61,506 nucleotides of DNA from Oceaniglobus roseus (GCF_002869745.1 NZ_PNOS01000030.1:1-61506); one strand, 5' to 3'. Counted from the first letter of the stretch, positions 8,538-17,354 are shown. Notes: generated from the sequence alone by a model not told the origin. Made by a program: numbers and translations.

Positions 8538-9707
8538 TCAGTAGGGCAGCCCGACGTAGTTCTGCGCCATCGCCGCCTGTGCGGCGGGGCTTGAGCGCAG
8601 GAACTCGATCTCGGCGCGCTGCATCTTGATGTCGAACTCCGACTGGTCGGGATAGCGGTGCATCAGCGAGGAGAACCACCACGAGAACCGCTCGGTCTTC
8701 CAGACCCGCGCCAGCGCGCGCTCGGAGTATCTATCGATGCCCTCGGCGTCCTTTTCCTCGTAGAACTGGCGCAGGGCGTTGTAGAGGTAGTGGACATCGG
8801 AGGCGGCGGTGTTCAGCCCCTTGGCGCCGGTCGGAGGCACGATGTGGGCCGCGTCGCCGCACAGGAACAGGCGACCCCAGCGCATCGGTTCGGTCACGAA
8901 GGAGCGCAGGGCGGCGATGGATTTCTCGATCGAGGGGCCGGTGATCAGCGCCTCGGCCTGCTCGGCGGGAATGCGGCGCTTCAGCTCGTCCCAGAAGTTG
9001 GCATCGGACCAGTCGCCGGGCGAATCCGAGAGCGAGCACTGGATGTAGTAGCGCGACAGGTTCGCGTTCCGCATCGAGCAGAGCGCGAAGCCGCGGGAGG
9101 AGGAGGCGTAGATGAGTTCGTCGTTGACGGGCGGGGTTTCGGACAGGATGCCGAGCCAGCCGAAGGGATAGACCTTCTCGTATTCCCGGCGCACCGAGGC
9201 GGGGATCGCGTTGCGGCTTACGCCGTGGAAGCCGTCGCAACCGGCGATGAAGTCGCAGTCGAGCCGCTTCGCCGCGTCGCCGATGCGGTAGGTGACATAG
9301 GGCCTGTCGGTGTCGGCGTCGTTCACCGTCACGTCGTCGACGTTGAACTCGATCGCGCCCCCGGCCTTCTCGCGGGCGTCGTAGAGGTCGCGGGTGACCT
9401 CGGTCTGGCCGTAGACCATGACGTGGCGCCCGGTGTGTTCGGTGAAGTCGACGCGGAACATCTGGTCGTCGTAGGCGATCAGGGTGCCGTCGTGGGGGAA
9501 GCCTTCGCGGTGCATCCGCTCGCCCACGCCCGCCTCGTCGAGCAGGCCCATCAGCCCCTGTTCCAGCACGCCCGCGCGGATGCGGGACAGGACATGGGCG
9601 CGGGTCCGACGCTCGAGCACGACGGAGTCGATCCCGCGGACGTGCAGCAGCTGCGCAAGAAGCAGGCCCGAGGGACCGCCGCCGATGATGGCCACCTGTG
9701 TGCGCAT
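8538..9707 (-). CDS. pobA: 4-hydroxybenzoate 3-monooxygenase
   Basis: A 389-residue flavoprotein hydroxylase converting 4-hydroxybenzoate, NADPH and O2 to protocatechuate. It has the Rossmann GGGPSGLLLAQLL motif at residue 9, ending in VVLERRTRAHVLSRIRAG. It also has the DG motif CDFIAGCDGFHGVSR and the second FAD motif LFLCGDAAHIVPPTGAKGLN. The tail segment RYPDQSEFDIKMQRAE and full length match the PobA family, including the SRIRAGVLEQG region. It is the first gene of the operon, with its own promoter region containing direct repeats at 9734-9764. No regulator of the PobR or PcaQ type is adjacent. Confidence 0.95.
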   Translation of the reverse strand: MRTQVAIIGGGPSGLLLAQLLHVRGIDSVVLERRTRAHVLSRIRAGVLEQGLMGLLDEAGVGERMHREGFPHDGTLIAYDDQMFRVDFTEHTGRHVMVYGQTEVTRDLYDAREKAGGAIEFNVDDVTVNDADTDRPYVTYRIGDAAKRLDCDFIAGCDGFHGVSRNAIPASVRREYEKVYPFGWLGILSETPPVNDELIYASSSRGFALCSMRNANLSRYYIQCSLSDSPGDWSDANFWDELKRRIPAEQAEALITGPSIEKSIAALRSFVTEPMRWGRLFLCGDAAHIVPPTGAKGLNTAASDVHYLYNALRQFYEEKDAEGIDRYSERALARVWKTERFSWWFSSLMHRYPDQSEFDIKMQRAEIEFLRSSPAAQAAMAQNYVGLPY

Positions 9708-9733
9708 GATCTCTCCCCCTCAGGCGGTTCTAG

Positions 9734-9764
9734 TCGAGTTTCCGTCCGTGTAAATCGGGTTTCC
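9734..9764 (-). promoter_or_regulatory. two 10-bp direct repeats upstream of pobA
   Basis: On the minus strand the sequence GGAAAC(C/T)CGA occurs twice, complementary to 9755-9764 and 9734-9743. The copies are spaced 21 bases start to start (two helical turns) and end 27 bases before the pobA start codon. IclR-family activators of pob and pca genes are known to bind short direct repeats, so this is a candidate activator site. The binding protein is not in the window. Confidence 0.4.
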
Positions 9765-9893
9765 ACCTCCGCGGTTCGGCCGGCGGTGTCCGACGGGCGC
9801 GGTGCGGGTCGGCGAACGGCAGCCGGGGCTGGCCCCGGAGGCCCCGGCGCCGTGCCGGGTCGTGATCGGGCTTCGAGAGGCGCACCGGTCCGC

Positions 9894-11984
9894 TCAGCCC
9901 GCGAGGGCGGCACGGGTCAGGGCGTCGGGGGTGAAGGGGGTGCGGAACATTCGCAGGCCCGTGGCGTCGCAAAGCGCGTTGGCGATGGCGGCGATGGCGG
10001 GGCCGGGCGTGGCCTCGCCGGCGCCTGCGGGCGGGTTCCCGGGGTCGGCGATGATCTCCACCGTGATCTCGGGCACGTTGTCGAAGCGCAGCACCGGGTA
10101 GCTGTCCCAGTCGCGTGAGGTGATGCCGCCGCGGTCCCAAGTGATCTCCTCGTGCAGCGCGATGGAGGCGCCCTGCAGGAAGCCGCCCTCGAGTTGCGCG
10201 GCAAGGCCCTCGGGGTCGATCACGCGGCCGGCGTCGGCGACGACGATGGCGCGGCGCAGGCGGATCTCGCTGGCGTCGGTCAGGTCGATGTCGACGGCGA
10301 CGGCGGTGCGGGTCATCGCGTTCTTGTACTGCGCGAAGGCGATGCCGTGGCCCATGGCCCTGGGCGTGTCCCTTGCGAGCGCTTCGAGGCGGTCGAGGAC
10401 CGCGATGCTGCGGGGGTCGTCGAGGTGGACGCGGCGGAAGGCGAAGGGGTCCTGTCCGGCCTCTTCGGCCAGCATGTCCATGAGGGATTCGAGGCCGAAG
10501 ATGTTGGTCGTGTTGCCGAGGCAGCGCAGCGCCGAGGTGCGGTGGGGCAGGCCCGCGACGAGGTTCTTGATCAGGCGCTTCTCGGGGATGGTGTAGGCCG
10601 GATCGAGGTTGCGATGCATGCCGCCGTGGCGGTTCATGTTCGGCGCGGCCTCGGGGGCGGGCCATGCCGGGTCGCGGAAGCGGTTCGACAGCAGGCGGCG
10701 GGGACCTGCATCGTTCGCGCCCGCGCGGGGGCGGCCGCGGTGGGTGTCGGAGAAGACCTCGGCGTCGATGGCTTCGATCTGGCCGTTGACGAGGCGGGCG
10801 GCGAGGTCGAGCGCCATGGCGGGGGCGAAGGGCTCCCACCCGTGTTCGTCGGCGCGGGTGTATTTCAGCAGGATGGGGGTGCCCGGGATCGCGCGGGCGA
10901 TCAGGGCGGCGTCGAGGGCCGCGTCGTCGGCGCCGTTGTGGCCGTAGCAGCCGGCGTTCGGATGGTGGGTGATTTCCACCGCATCCGCGGGGAGGTCCAG
11001 CGACGTTGCGATGCTGTCGCGGAGCGCATGGATGCCCTGGCTGTGGCTCCTGATCCGGAGCGCGGCGCCGTCCCACTCGGCCAGCGCCGCCGAAGGCGCG
11101 AGGGCCGCGTGGAGCAGGTAGGGGCGTTCGAAGCGGGCCTTCGTGAGGGTATCTTCGAGGGGGGCGCGTACGGGGCCTTCTGCGGGAACGCCGCCGGTGA
11201 CGGGGAAGCGGCGGGCGGTCTCCGCGGTGAGGCGGGCGAAGACGTCGTCCTCCGGCAGCGGGGGCGTGTCCCAGGTGCAGGCGGCTGCGAGGGTCGCGAG
11301 GGCCTTCGTCACGGCCCATTCGTCGGGACCGGCGAGGGCGAGGAAGCTGCCGTCGCGGATCAGGCGGATGTCGCGGTCGGCGAGTTTTTCGGCGGCGCTG
11401 TCGTCCAGGGCTTCCAGCGTCGCGCGGGCGTGGGGCGGGCGCAGGACGCGGGCGTGGCGCATGCCGGGCAGGTCGAGGTCCGGCAGGAAGGTGTAGCGGC
11501 CGGTGACGAGGTCCGAGATGCCGCGCATGTGGGGGGCGGTCGCGGCGGGCGGCTGGGGGGCGAGCGTCGGGTCGGCGGCGAGGTCGGGGTCGGCTTCGGC
11601 GATCAGGGCGAGGACCGGCAGGGGGCGGTTCAGGCCGGGACGGGTGAGGGTGCCGTCCTGCCACGACCAGTCTTTCGGGGTTCCGCCGGAGCGGGCGACG
11701 GCGAGGTCGGTGACATGGGCGCGCAGAGTCGCGGCGGCGGCGCGCAGGGCGCTGCCCGAATGCTCGATGGAGAGGCTGCCGGAGGTGATGCCTTCGTCAA
11801 GGCCCGCGGTGGTGACGGGGGCGACCTCGATCCGCTCCAGTGGGAGCGACAGCTCCTCGTGGGCGATGCGGGCGAGGGCGGAGGAGATGCGCTGGCCGAT
11901 GTCGACCTTGCCGGTGCGGATCACCAGCCGGTCGCCGTCGGTGCCGATCCAGTGGCGGACGAGGGGGTAGTCGGCGAGGCTCAT
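9894..11984 (-). CDS. molybdopterin-binding subunit of a nicotinate dehydrogenase/isoquinoline oxidoreductase-type hydroxylase
   Basis: A 696-residue large subunit of the xanthine dehydrogenase superfamily, predicted to hydroxylate an aromatic or N-heterocyclic substrate with water as oxygen donor. Typical segments are VIRTGKVDIGQRISSALARI near the start, ITSGSLSIEHSGSALR, CYGHNGADDAALDAALIA and the C-terminal AQLEGGFLQGASIAL. The start at 11984 overlaps the Fe-S subunit stop by four bases. With only a 2Fe-2S partner and no FAD subunit, the pair is organised like IorAB or NicAB, though it lacks the C-terminal cytochrome domains of NicB. It is the last gene of a nine-gene operon. Substrate unknown. 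Confidence 0.85.
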   Translation of the reverse strand: MSLADYPLVRHWIGTDGDRLVIRTGKVDIGQRISSALARIAHEELSLPLERIEVAPVTTAGLDEGITSGSLSIEHSGSALRAAAATLRAHVTDLAVARSGGTPKDWSWQDGTLTRPGLNRPLPVLALIAEADPDLAADPTLAPQPPAATAPHMRGISDLVTGRYTFLPDLDLPGMRHARVLRPPHARATLEALDDSAAEKLADRDIRLIRDGSFLALAGPDEWAVTKALATLAAACTWDTPPLPEDDVFARLTAETARRFPVTGGVPAEGPVRAPLEDTLTKARFERPYLLHAALAPSAALAEWDGAALRIRSHSQGIHALRDSIATSLDLPADAVEITHHPNAGCYGHNGADDAALDAALIARAIPGTPILLKYTRADEHGWEPFAPAMALDLAARLVNGQIEAIDAEVFSDTHRGRPRAGANDAGPRRLLSNRFRDPAWPAPEAAPNMNRHGGMHRNLDPAYTIPEKRLIKNLVAGLPHRTSALRCLGNTTNIFGLESLMDMLAEEAGQDPFAFRRVHLDDPRSIAVLDRLEALARDTPRAMGHGIAFAQYKNAMTRTAVAVDIDLTDASEIRLRRAIVVADAGRVIDPEGLAAQLEGGFLQGASIALHEEITWDRGGITSRDWDSYPVLRFDNVPEITVEIIADPGNPPAGAGEATPGPAIAAIANALCDATGLRMFRTPFTPDALTRAALAG

Positions 11985-12433
11985 GTTGCGGCGCGGGCGA
12001 GGGCGCGCAGGACGCGGGGGTGGGCGCCGCAGCGGCAGAGGTTGGGGGCGAGGGCGCTTTTCGCCTCGTCCTCGGTGGGGCTGGGATTGGCCTCCAGCAG
12101 GGCGGTGCAGGCGACGACGAGGCCCGCGGTGCAGTATCCGCACTGGGCGGCGGTCTCGGCGATGAAGGCCGCCTGCACTCGGGCGCCCGCGGGGCGGGAG
12201 GCGATGCCTTCGATCGTCGTGATCTCCTTCCCCGCGAAACTGGCGGCGGGGGCGGCGCAGCTCGGAAACGGGGCGCCGTCGGCGAGGATCATGCAGGCGC
12301 CGCACTGTTCCAGCCCGCAGCCGATCTTGGTGCCCTTCAGCCCCAGTTCGTTCCTGAGGACATAGGCGAGGGGCGTTTCGGGGTCGGCTTCGATCTCGCG
12401 GGGTTCGCCGTTGATGGACAGCGTCAGGGCCAT
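11981..12433 (-). CDS. 2Fe-2S subunit of molybdenum hydroxylase
   Basis: A 150-residue small subunit carrying two [2Fe-2S] clusters that pass electrons from the molybdenum site. The plant-ferredoxin-type cluster is formed by CGLEQCGACM and the later Cys in SCAAP. The second is formed by CGYC (AAQCGYCTAGLV) and CRC (APNLCRCGAHPRV). The order and spacing match IorA, NicA and CoxS-type subunits. The ATG at 12433 overlaps the OsmC gene by ten bases. The final acceptor is unknown because no FAD subunit or cytochrome is encoded next to it. Confidence 0.92.
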   Translation of the reverse strand: MALTLSINGEPREIEADPETPLAYVLRNELGLKGTKIGCGLEQCGACMILADGAPFPSCAAPAASFAGKEITTIEGIASRPAGARVQAAFIAETAAQCGYCTAGLVVACTALLEANPSPTEDEAKSALAPNLCRCGAHPRVLRALARAAT

Positions 12434-12912
12434 GGCGTCGCCTTTTCCCACGTCACCTGCACGTCGACGCCCGCCGACTTGAACAGGTTCATCACCGGGC
12501 AGCGGTATTCCACGTTGCGGGTGAGGCGGGCGAAGCGGTCGTCGCTCTCCTCGGTGTGCACGCGGATCCTGAGCTTCACCCAGTTGAAATAGGGCCGCAC
12601 GCCCTGCACGCCGCGGCTGCCGCGCTGGTCCACCTCGCCGTCGGCTTCCATGTCGACGGCGGTATAACGGAACTGCATCGCCTCGGCGCAGCGGTTGATG
12701 ATGACGCCTTCGCACCCCAAGAGCGAGGACAGCGCCATCTCGAGGGGGGTGGGGCCGGAGTTGGTCTCCTTCTCGTCCGTCACCAGCACGTGGTCGCGCA
12801 CCATCATCACCGAGCGGGTGGAGGCGTGGTTCCGGGCCGAGACGCGGCGGATGCCGAGGGCGGCCTTCGTCGGGTCCACCGAGGGCGGCAGGAGGTCTTC
12901 GGCGTCGCTCAC
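12424..12912 (-). CDS. OsmC family protein
   Basis: A 162-residue OsmC-like protein. Members are often thiol peroxidases, but several sit in catabolic operons with unknown roles. The segments TNSGPTPLEMALSSLLGCEG and TRNVEYRCPVMNLFKSAGVD carry the two family cysteines (LLGC and RCPV) used in peroxide reduction. It overlaps the LVIVD-protein gene by four bases and the Fe-S subunit gene by ten, so it belongs to the catabolic operon. It may protect against peroxide formed by the molybdenum enzyme, but that is a guess. Confidence 0.85.
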   Translation of the reverse strand: MSDAEDLLPPSVDPTKAALGIRRVSARNHASTRSVMMVRDHVLVTDEKETNSGPTPLEMALSSLLGCEGVIINRCAEAMQFRYTAVDMEADGEVDQRGSRGVQGVRPYFNWVKLRIRVHTEESDDRFARLTRNVEYRCPVMNLFKSAGVDVQVTWEKATPWP

Positions 12913-14186
12913 CGGGTCATCTCCAGGATGTCGAGGCCGCGGTTGCGGTCGAGGAGATAGATGCGGCCCTTGTCGTCCACATCGACGTCGTTCGACTGCG
13001 GCGGCGTGCCGTCGGCTTGCGGCTCGGGGATGTAGTGGGCGATCTCCTTCGGCATGTGCGGGTCGGCCACGTCGACAATGCGGAGGCCGCCGGAGAACCA
13101 GGTCGTGTAGACGAGGGTGGTGTCGAGCTTCTCGCGGAACTGGTGGCCCCCGAAGCGCCCGCCGGGCTGGCCGATCCAGGGGCAGGCGCGTTCGCCCGGG
13201 TCCCAGGCGGCGACGGGTTCGATGTTGTCGAGGTCGGTGACGTCGACCACCCAGAGGAAGCCGTGGAGGCGGCCGGGCTTGTGGTCGTGCTCCTCGTCTA
13301 TGGCGATGGCGTAACGGCGGCCGTCGACGAGGTTTTCCAGCGGCATCACGGTGTGCGTCGGCTCAGGGATCGCCTTGGGGAAGCGGTAGCTGCCGGTGAC
13401 CTTCGGCGCGGTGATGTCGGAGACGTCGATCACGCGGAAACCGGCGTTCCAGACGGCGGCCCACATCTCGTCCCCGCAGCGCATGGCGTGGTGCAGGCGG
13501 GTGCCGTAGCCGGTCCAGGTGGGCGTCTCGCCGCCCGCGAGGTGCTGGCCCGGCATGTGCCAGCGGGACACTTCGCGGGGGTTCGCGGGGTCGTCGAGGG
13601 CGTAGATGACGAGGATGTTGCCGACATAGCCCGCCATCTCGGTCGAGATGTAGGCGAAGTTCTCGTCCATGTCGAAGCGGTGGACGCCGAAGCCGTGGGT
13701 CTTGACGTAGGCCAGCAGCTTCGGCGCCGTCTTGTCCCTGATGTCCCAGACGCGGAAGCCGCCGGCGTCGTAGCCGCGCTGCAGGAAGGCCTCCAAGGTG
13801 GGGATGTCGGACTCCTTCACGCCCAGCTTCTCGGCCACCTTGGCGTTCGTGGCATCGGGCCCCAGTTCGTCGCGGATGCCCGCGATCTTCTCGGCCTTCC
13901 TCAGGAAATGCCGCCTGTCCTGCTCGACGTTGGTGATCATCAGGTCGCCCGCGACGCGCACCTTGTGGGTGTGGGACCACTCGGGCGGGTCGATGTGGCT
14001 GACGACCTTCGGAGCGGCGGGGTCGGAGATGTCGATGATCGAGGTGCCGTTGGGCGGGTCCATGTGGCCGACATAGGCATAGTCGCCCTGCACCACGACC
14101 TGCCCGCCGCCGGGGATGTCGAGGCGGCCGAGGGAACGGACGTTCTTCGCCAGCTCCCATGTCATTTCGCGGGTGATCGTGGTCAT
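12909..14186 (-). CDS. LVIVD repeat protein (beta-propeller)
   Basis: A 425-residue protein of LVIVD-type repeats. Recurrent units are visible as GTSIIDISDPAAPKVVSH, GFRVWDIRDKTAPKLL, GFRVIDVSDITAPKVTGS and GLRIVDVADPHMPKEIAH, spaced as blades of a beta-propeller. It has no signal peptide; the N-terminus is MTTITREMTWELAKNVRSLG, so it is probably cytoplasmic. Histidine-rich loops (PPEWSHTHKV, HGFGVHRFD) could hold a metal or ligand. It overlaps tctA (ATGA) and the osmC-like gene, so it is co-expressed with the transporter and the hydroxylase. The biochemical role of such proteins is not established. Confidence 0.8.
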   Translation of the reverse strand: MTTITREMTWELAKNVRSLGRLDIPGGGQVVVQGDYAYVGHMDPPNGTSIIDISDPAAPKVVSHIDPPEWSHTHKVRVAGDLMITNVEQDRRHFLRKAEKIAGIRDELGPDATNAKVAEKLGVKESDIPTLEAFLQRGYDAGGFRVWDIRDKTAPKLLAYVKTHGFGVHRFDMDENFAYISTEMAGYVGNILVIYALDDPANPREVSRWHMPGQHLAGGETPTWTGYGTRLHHAMRCGDEMWAAVWNAGFRVIDVSDITAPKVTGSYRFPKAIPEPTHTVMPLENLVDGRRYAIAIDEEHDHKPGRLHGFLWVVDVTDLDNIEPVAAWDPGERACPWIGQPGGRFGGHQFREKLDTTLVYTTWFSGGLRIVDVADPHMPKEIAHYIPEPQADGTPPQSNDVDVDDKGRIYLLDRNRGLDILEMTR

Positions 14187-15694
14187 TCTGCGGGCACCTC
14201 CCGGCGGCGTTTGCGGCGCATGTCGAACCAGATCGGCAGGACGAGCGAGACGATGAGGGCGACCCAGAGGATGTTGCCGAGGGTCGAGGAGAACAGGACC
14301 ATGATGTCGCCGTCGGACTTCTTCAGCGAGCGGAGGAAGTAGGTTTCCAGCAGCGGCCCGAGGATCACGCCGATCAGGATGGCGGCGACGTGGTAGCCGG
14401 TGCGCCGGGCGATGTAGCCGAGGACGCCGAAGGCGAGGGCGAGGTACATGTCGAACATGTATTCGCGGGGCACGAAGGCGCCGACGAGGGTGAAGGCGAT
14501 GATCATCGGCGCGAGGTAGATCGTCGGCACCGTCGTCACGTGGCTCATGTAGCGGCTGAGCGGCAGGATCGTGAAGATCATCAGCAGGTAGGATACCGCC
14601 ATGGCCATGAACATGCCGTAGCCGACTCGCGGGCTGTGCTCGAACAGCGAGGGGCCGAAGCTGACGCCGTGGTACTGCATGACGACCAGCATGATCGCCG
14701 CCGTCGCGCCGCCGGGGATGCCGAGGACCAGGAGCGGGACGAGGGTGCCGGAGGTGACGCCGTTGTTGGCGGACTCGGGCGCGATCAGGCCCTCGGGATG
14801 GCCGGTGCCGTATTTCTCGGGCGTGTCCGAGAAGGCGCGGGACTGCTGGTAGGCGACGAAGCTCGCGATGGAGGCGCCGGCGCCGGGGATCACGCCGATG
14901 ACGAGGCCGATGATCGAGGTCCAGACGATGTGCCACCAGCGGGACAGCGCGATGTTCACGCCCTCGAACGTGTCGTGCCAGGAGGGCTTCTTCGGCTCGG
15001 CGCTTTCGTTCACGATCACCGTCTTCTCGATGATGACGAAGGCTTCGGAGACGGCGAAGAGGCCGACGAGGGCGGGAATCAGCGGCACGCCGTCGTAGAG
15101 TTCGAGGAAGCCGAAGGTGGCACGGGGCGTGGCATAGACGACGTCGGTGCCGATCGAGCCGATCATCAGCCCGAGGAAGCCCGCGATCAGGCCCTTGACC
15201 ATGTCCTGCGCGGCGATGGAAGCGATCAGCGAGATGCCGAAGAGCATGACCACGATCATCTCGACCGAATGCATGTAGAAGCCGACGCGCGCGAGCACCG
15301 GCATCAGGGCGAGCGCCATGATGGTGGTGAGCAGTCCGCCGATGCAGGAGGAGACGAAGGAGATGGCGAGCGCCTGCTGGCCCTTGCCCTGCCGCGCCAT
15401 CGGGTAGCCGTCGAGCGGCGTCGCGGCGGCGCCGGCGGTGCCGGGAATATTGACGAGGATCGCCGGGATGCCCGCGCCCATGCGCGCGGCGCAGTAGAGC
15501 GTGACCATGAAGATCAGCCCGGTGTCGAGCCCCATGGCGAGAGTCAGCGGCATCAGGATGATGATGGTGTTGGCCGCGGAGAAGCCGGGGATGCCGCCGA
15601 CGATCAGCCCGAGGAAGATCGTCGGGATGATGACCCACCAGAAGGAGATCGTGTCGAGGAAGACGTCGAACAGGAGATAGGCCGTGTCACCCAT
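14183..15694 (-). CDS. tripartite tricarboxylate transporter large permease TctA
   Basis: A 503-residue inner-membrane protein with about 11-12 transmembrane segments, the large permease of a TTT (TctABC) uptake system for carboxylates. Characteristic stretches are GLIVGGIPGFSAANTIIILM, RMGAGIPAILVNIPGTAGAA, the second VIGVIPGAGASIASFVAYQQ, and GVTSGTLVPLLVLGIPGG. Its start overlaps the tctB stop by eight bases, and its stop overlaps the LVIVD gene. TTT systems in other bacteria import citrate, terephthalate and other aromatic acids; here the neighbours favour an aromatic or heterocyclic acid. Confidence 0.93.
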   Translation of the reverse strand: MGDTAYLLFDVFLDTISFWWVIIPTIFLGLIVGGIPGFSAANTIIILMPLTLAMGLDTGLIFMVTLYCAARMGAGIPAILVNIPGTAGAAATPLDGYPMARQGKGQQALAISFVSSCIGGLLTTIMALALMPVLARVGFYMHSVEMIVVMLFGISLIASIAAQDMVKGLIAGFLGLMIGSIGTDVVYATPRATFGFLELYDGVPLIPALVGLFAVSEAFVIIEKTVIVNESAEPKKPSWHDTFEGVNIALSRWWHIVWTSIIGLVIGVIPGAGASIASFVAYQQSRAFSDTPEKYGTGHPEGLIAPESANNGVTSGTLVPLLVLGIPGGATAAIMLVVMQYHGVSFGPSLFEHSPRVGYGMFMAMAVSYLLMIFTILPLSRYMSHVTTVPTIYLAPMIIAFTLVGAFVPREYMFDMYLALAFGVLGYIARRTGYHVAAILIGVILGPLLETYFLRSLKKSDGDIMVLFSSTLGNILWVALIVSLVLPIWFDMRRKRRREVPAE

Positions 15695-16199
15695 TGGAAA
15701 GCACCGCCTTCATGGTCGTCTCGAACCAGCCGCGGGGAAAGCGGGTGTCGAAGGCCCAGATGAACACCGCCCAGCCGCCCAGCGCCATCACCGCCGAGAT
15801 CAGCGTGATGAAGCCGATGTTGCGGCCCTTGGCGAGGATGATCATCGAAAGCGCCAGGAACAGGAACGTGGTGAGGGTGAAGCCGAGATAGCCGATCAGC
15901 ACGCAGTAGCCGACGGTGGTGGCGAAGAGGCCGATGCGCCCCGTGGCGATGTCGTCGCGGCTGAACAGCGTGCCGAAGCCGAGCGTGCCGCTGCCTTCGC
16001 GGATCCAGAGCGCGCAGCGGATGAAGAAGATCGCGCAGACGAGAAGCAGGATGCCGCCGACCATGAAGGCGCTGACCTTGGCCGTCCAGGGCGAGTGCCA
16101 GATCGACGAGAAGAAGTAGAGCGTGAAGACGACGGCGAGGACGGGAATGATCAGCTCGGCGCCAAGCGCGCGCCTGCCGTCCCTCGGTTTGGTGGACAT
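15687..16199 (-). CDS. tripartite tricarboxylate transporter small permease TctB
   Basis: A 170-residue membrane protein with four hydrophobic segments (LIIPVLAVVFTLYFF, FMVGGILLLVCAIFFI, GYCVLIGYLGFTLTTFLFLA and FITLISAVMALGGWAVF). This is the usual topology and length of the small TctB subunit. The start MSTKPRDG at 16199 was preferred because it follows GGGGGGCAGC upstream and gives the normal length; the open frame further upstream runs into the hairpin between tctC and tctB. It overlaps tctA by eight bases. Confidence 0.88.
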   Translation of the reverse strand: MSTKPRDGRRALGAELIIPVLAVVFTLYFFSSIWHSPWTAKVSAFMVGGILLLVCAIFFIRCALWIREGSGTLGFGTLFSRDDIATGRIGLFATTVGYCVLIGYLGFTLTTFLFLALSMIILAKGRNIGFITLISAVMALGGWAVFIWAFDTRFPRGWFETTMKAVLSNG

Positions 16200-16233
16200 G
16201 CTGCCCCCCCTCGGGTTCTGGTGATGGTGCGGC

Positions 16234-16257
16234 CCGGCGCGCCTCCCCGCGCGCCGG
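16234..16257 (-). other. intercistronic hairpin after tctC
   Basis: A perfect 8-bp inverted repeat, CCGGCGCG and CGCGCCGG, with an 8-base loop lies 22 bases beyond the tctC stop codon and before tctB. There is no T-run. It probably blocks 3' exonuclease decay of the binding-protein message or acts as a partial terminator. Confidence 0.5.
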
Positions 16258-16278
16258 TGCCTGTCGCTGGGTGCGCCC

Positions 16279-17271
16279 TCAGGCGCCGCTGAGCAGCGGC
16301 TTGTAGCGGGCGCCAAGCTCCAGCATCGCGGCCATGAACTCGGCACATTCCTCGGCGCCGCCGTAGTTCAGGTATTCGGGCGTGCCGCTTTCGGCGACGT
16401 AGGCCTTCAGCAGCGCGGGATCCTCGAAGGTCTCCTTGAAGGTCGAGGTCAGGACCTCGTAGCGGTCCGGGTGATCCTCGGCCGCCTTCCTGTGGATCGC
16501 GAAGGCGCGGGCCGAGAGCATCTCGGGCAGCGTCATGTCGTAGGCGTCGTTGATGTCAGGCGCGTTGTCCAGCGCCTCGCCCACGCGGTTCTTGCCGAAG
16601 ACGAGCAGGGTCTTGACCGAGTCGCCCGCGGCGATGACCGAGCCGGAGGTGAGGACGGAGAAATCGACCTCGCCCGTCACGGCGCCCGCGATGGTCCCCT
16701 TTCCGCCCTGGAGCGGGATCAGGTTGAACTCGATCCCGAGCTTCTCGCCGAGCGCGAGGATGCCGATGGAGGCCGGGTGCGCCATGCGCGAGGTGCCGAC
16801 GGTCAGCTTTCTCTCCTTCGAGGCGTTGACGATGTCTTCCATCGACTGGAGCGGGCTTTCGGCACCGACGAAGAGGCAGCAGGGGTCGGTGTCCACCCGG
16901 CCGAAGTAGAAATAGTCGTCGATGGCGAAGGACGGCTCCTGCATCGCCCAGTTCAGGACTTCGGGGCCCATGTTGCCGAAGATCAGGTTGTAGCAGTCCG
17001 GCTCGGACTTGCCCATGTAGACCTCGTATCCGACGCGGCCCGAGGCGCCGGGATAGTAGCCCGGTTCGAACTCGGTCCCGAGCTTCTCCTTCCAGACGCT
17101 GGTGAAGGCGCGGAAGTTGCGGTCGGCGCCGCCGCCTTCGGCGGTCGGGATGATGACGTTGATGTTCCGCTCGGGGAAGGTCGCGGCGCGGACGATGCCG
17201 GGCGTGGCAAGCACGAGCCCCGATGCGGCGCCCGCCTGCAGGAAGCGGCGGCGGTTCAGCGAAGTCTTCAT
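16279..17271 (-). CDS. tripartite tricarboxylate transporter substrate-binding protein TctC, Tat signal
   Basis: A 330-residue periplasmic binding protein. It begins with a twin-arginine type signal (MKTSLNRRRFLQAGAASG) followed by a hydrophobic run ending near AATFPERN, so it is likely exported folded by Tat. The mature part has the Bug/TctC layout: NINVIIPTAEGGGADR, YYPGASGRVGYEVYMG, GTSRMAHPASIGILAL and GGKGTIAGAVTGEVDF. The start at 17271 was chosen for the signal sequence; the frame remains open far upstream through neighbouring genes, which is a GC artefact. It captures the substrate for TctAB. A strong hairpin follows the gene. Confidence 0.88.
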   Translation of the reverse strand: MKTSLNRRRFLQAGAASGLVLATPGIVRAATFPERNINVIIPTAEGGGADRNFRAFTSVWKEKLGTEFEPGYYPGASGRVGYEVYMGKSEPDCYNLIFGNMGPEVLNWAMQEPSFAIDDYFYFGRVDTDPCCLFVGAESPLQSMEDIVNASKERKLTVGTSRMAHPASIGILALGEKLGIEFNLIPLQGGKGTIAGAVTGEVDFSVLTSGSVIAAGDSVKTLLVFGKNRVGEALDNAPDINDAYDMTLPEMLSARAFAIHRKAAEDHPDRYEVLTSTFKETFEDPALLKAYVAESGTPEYLNYGGAEECAEFMAAMLELGARYKPLLSGA

Positions 17272-17354
17272 GGTCGGTCTCCTCCGGATTGTCAGGTCTG
17301 GGTCGCGCTTGTTCTTTCTGCCCTCCGGTCTGCGCGGGACCGGGGGCCTGGATC

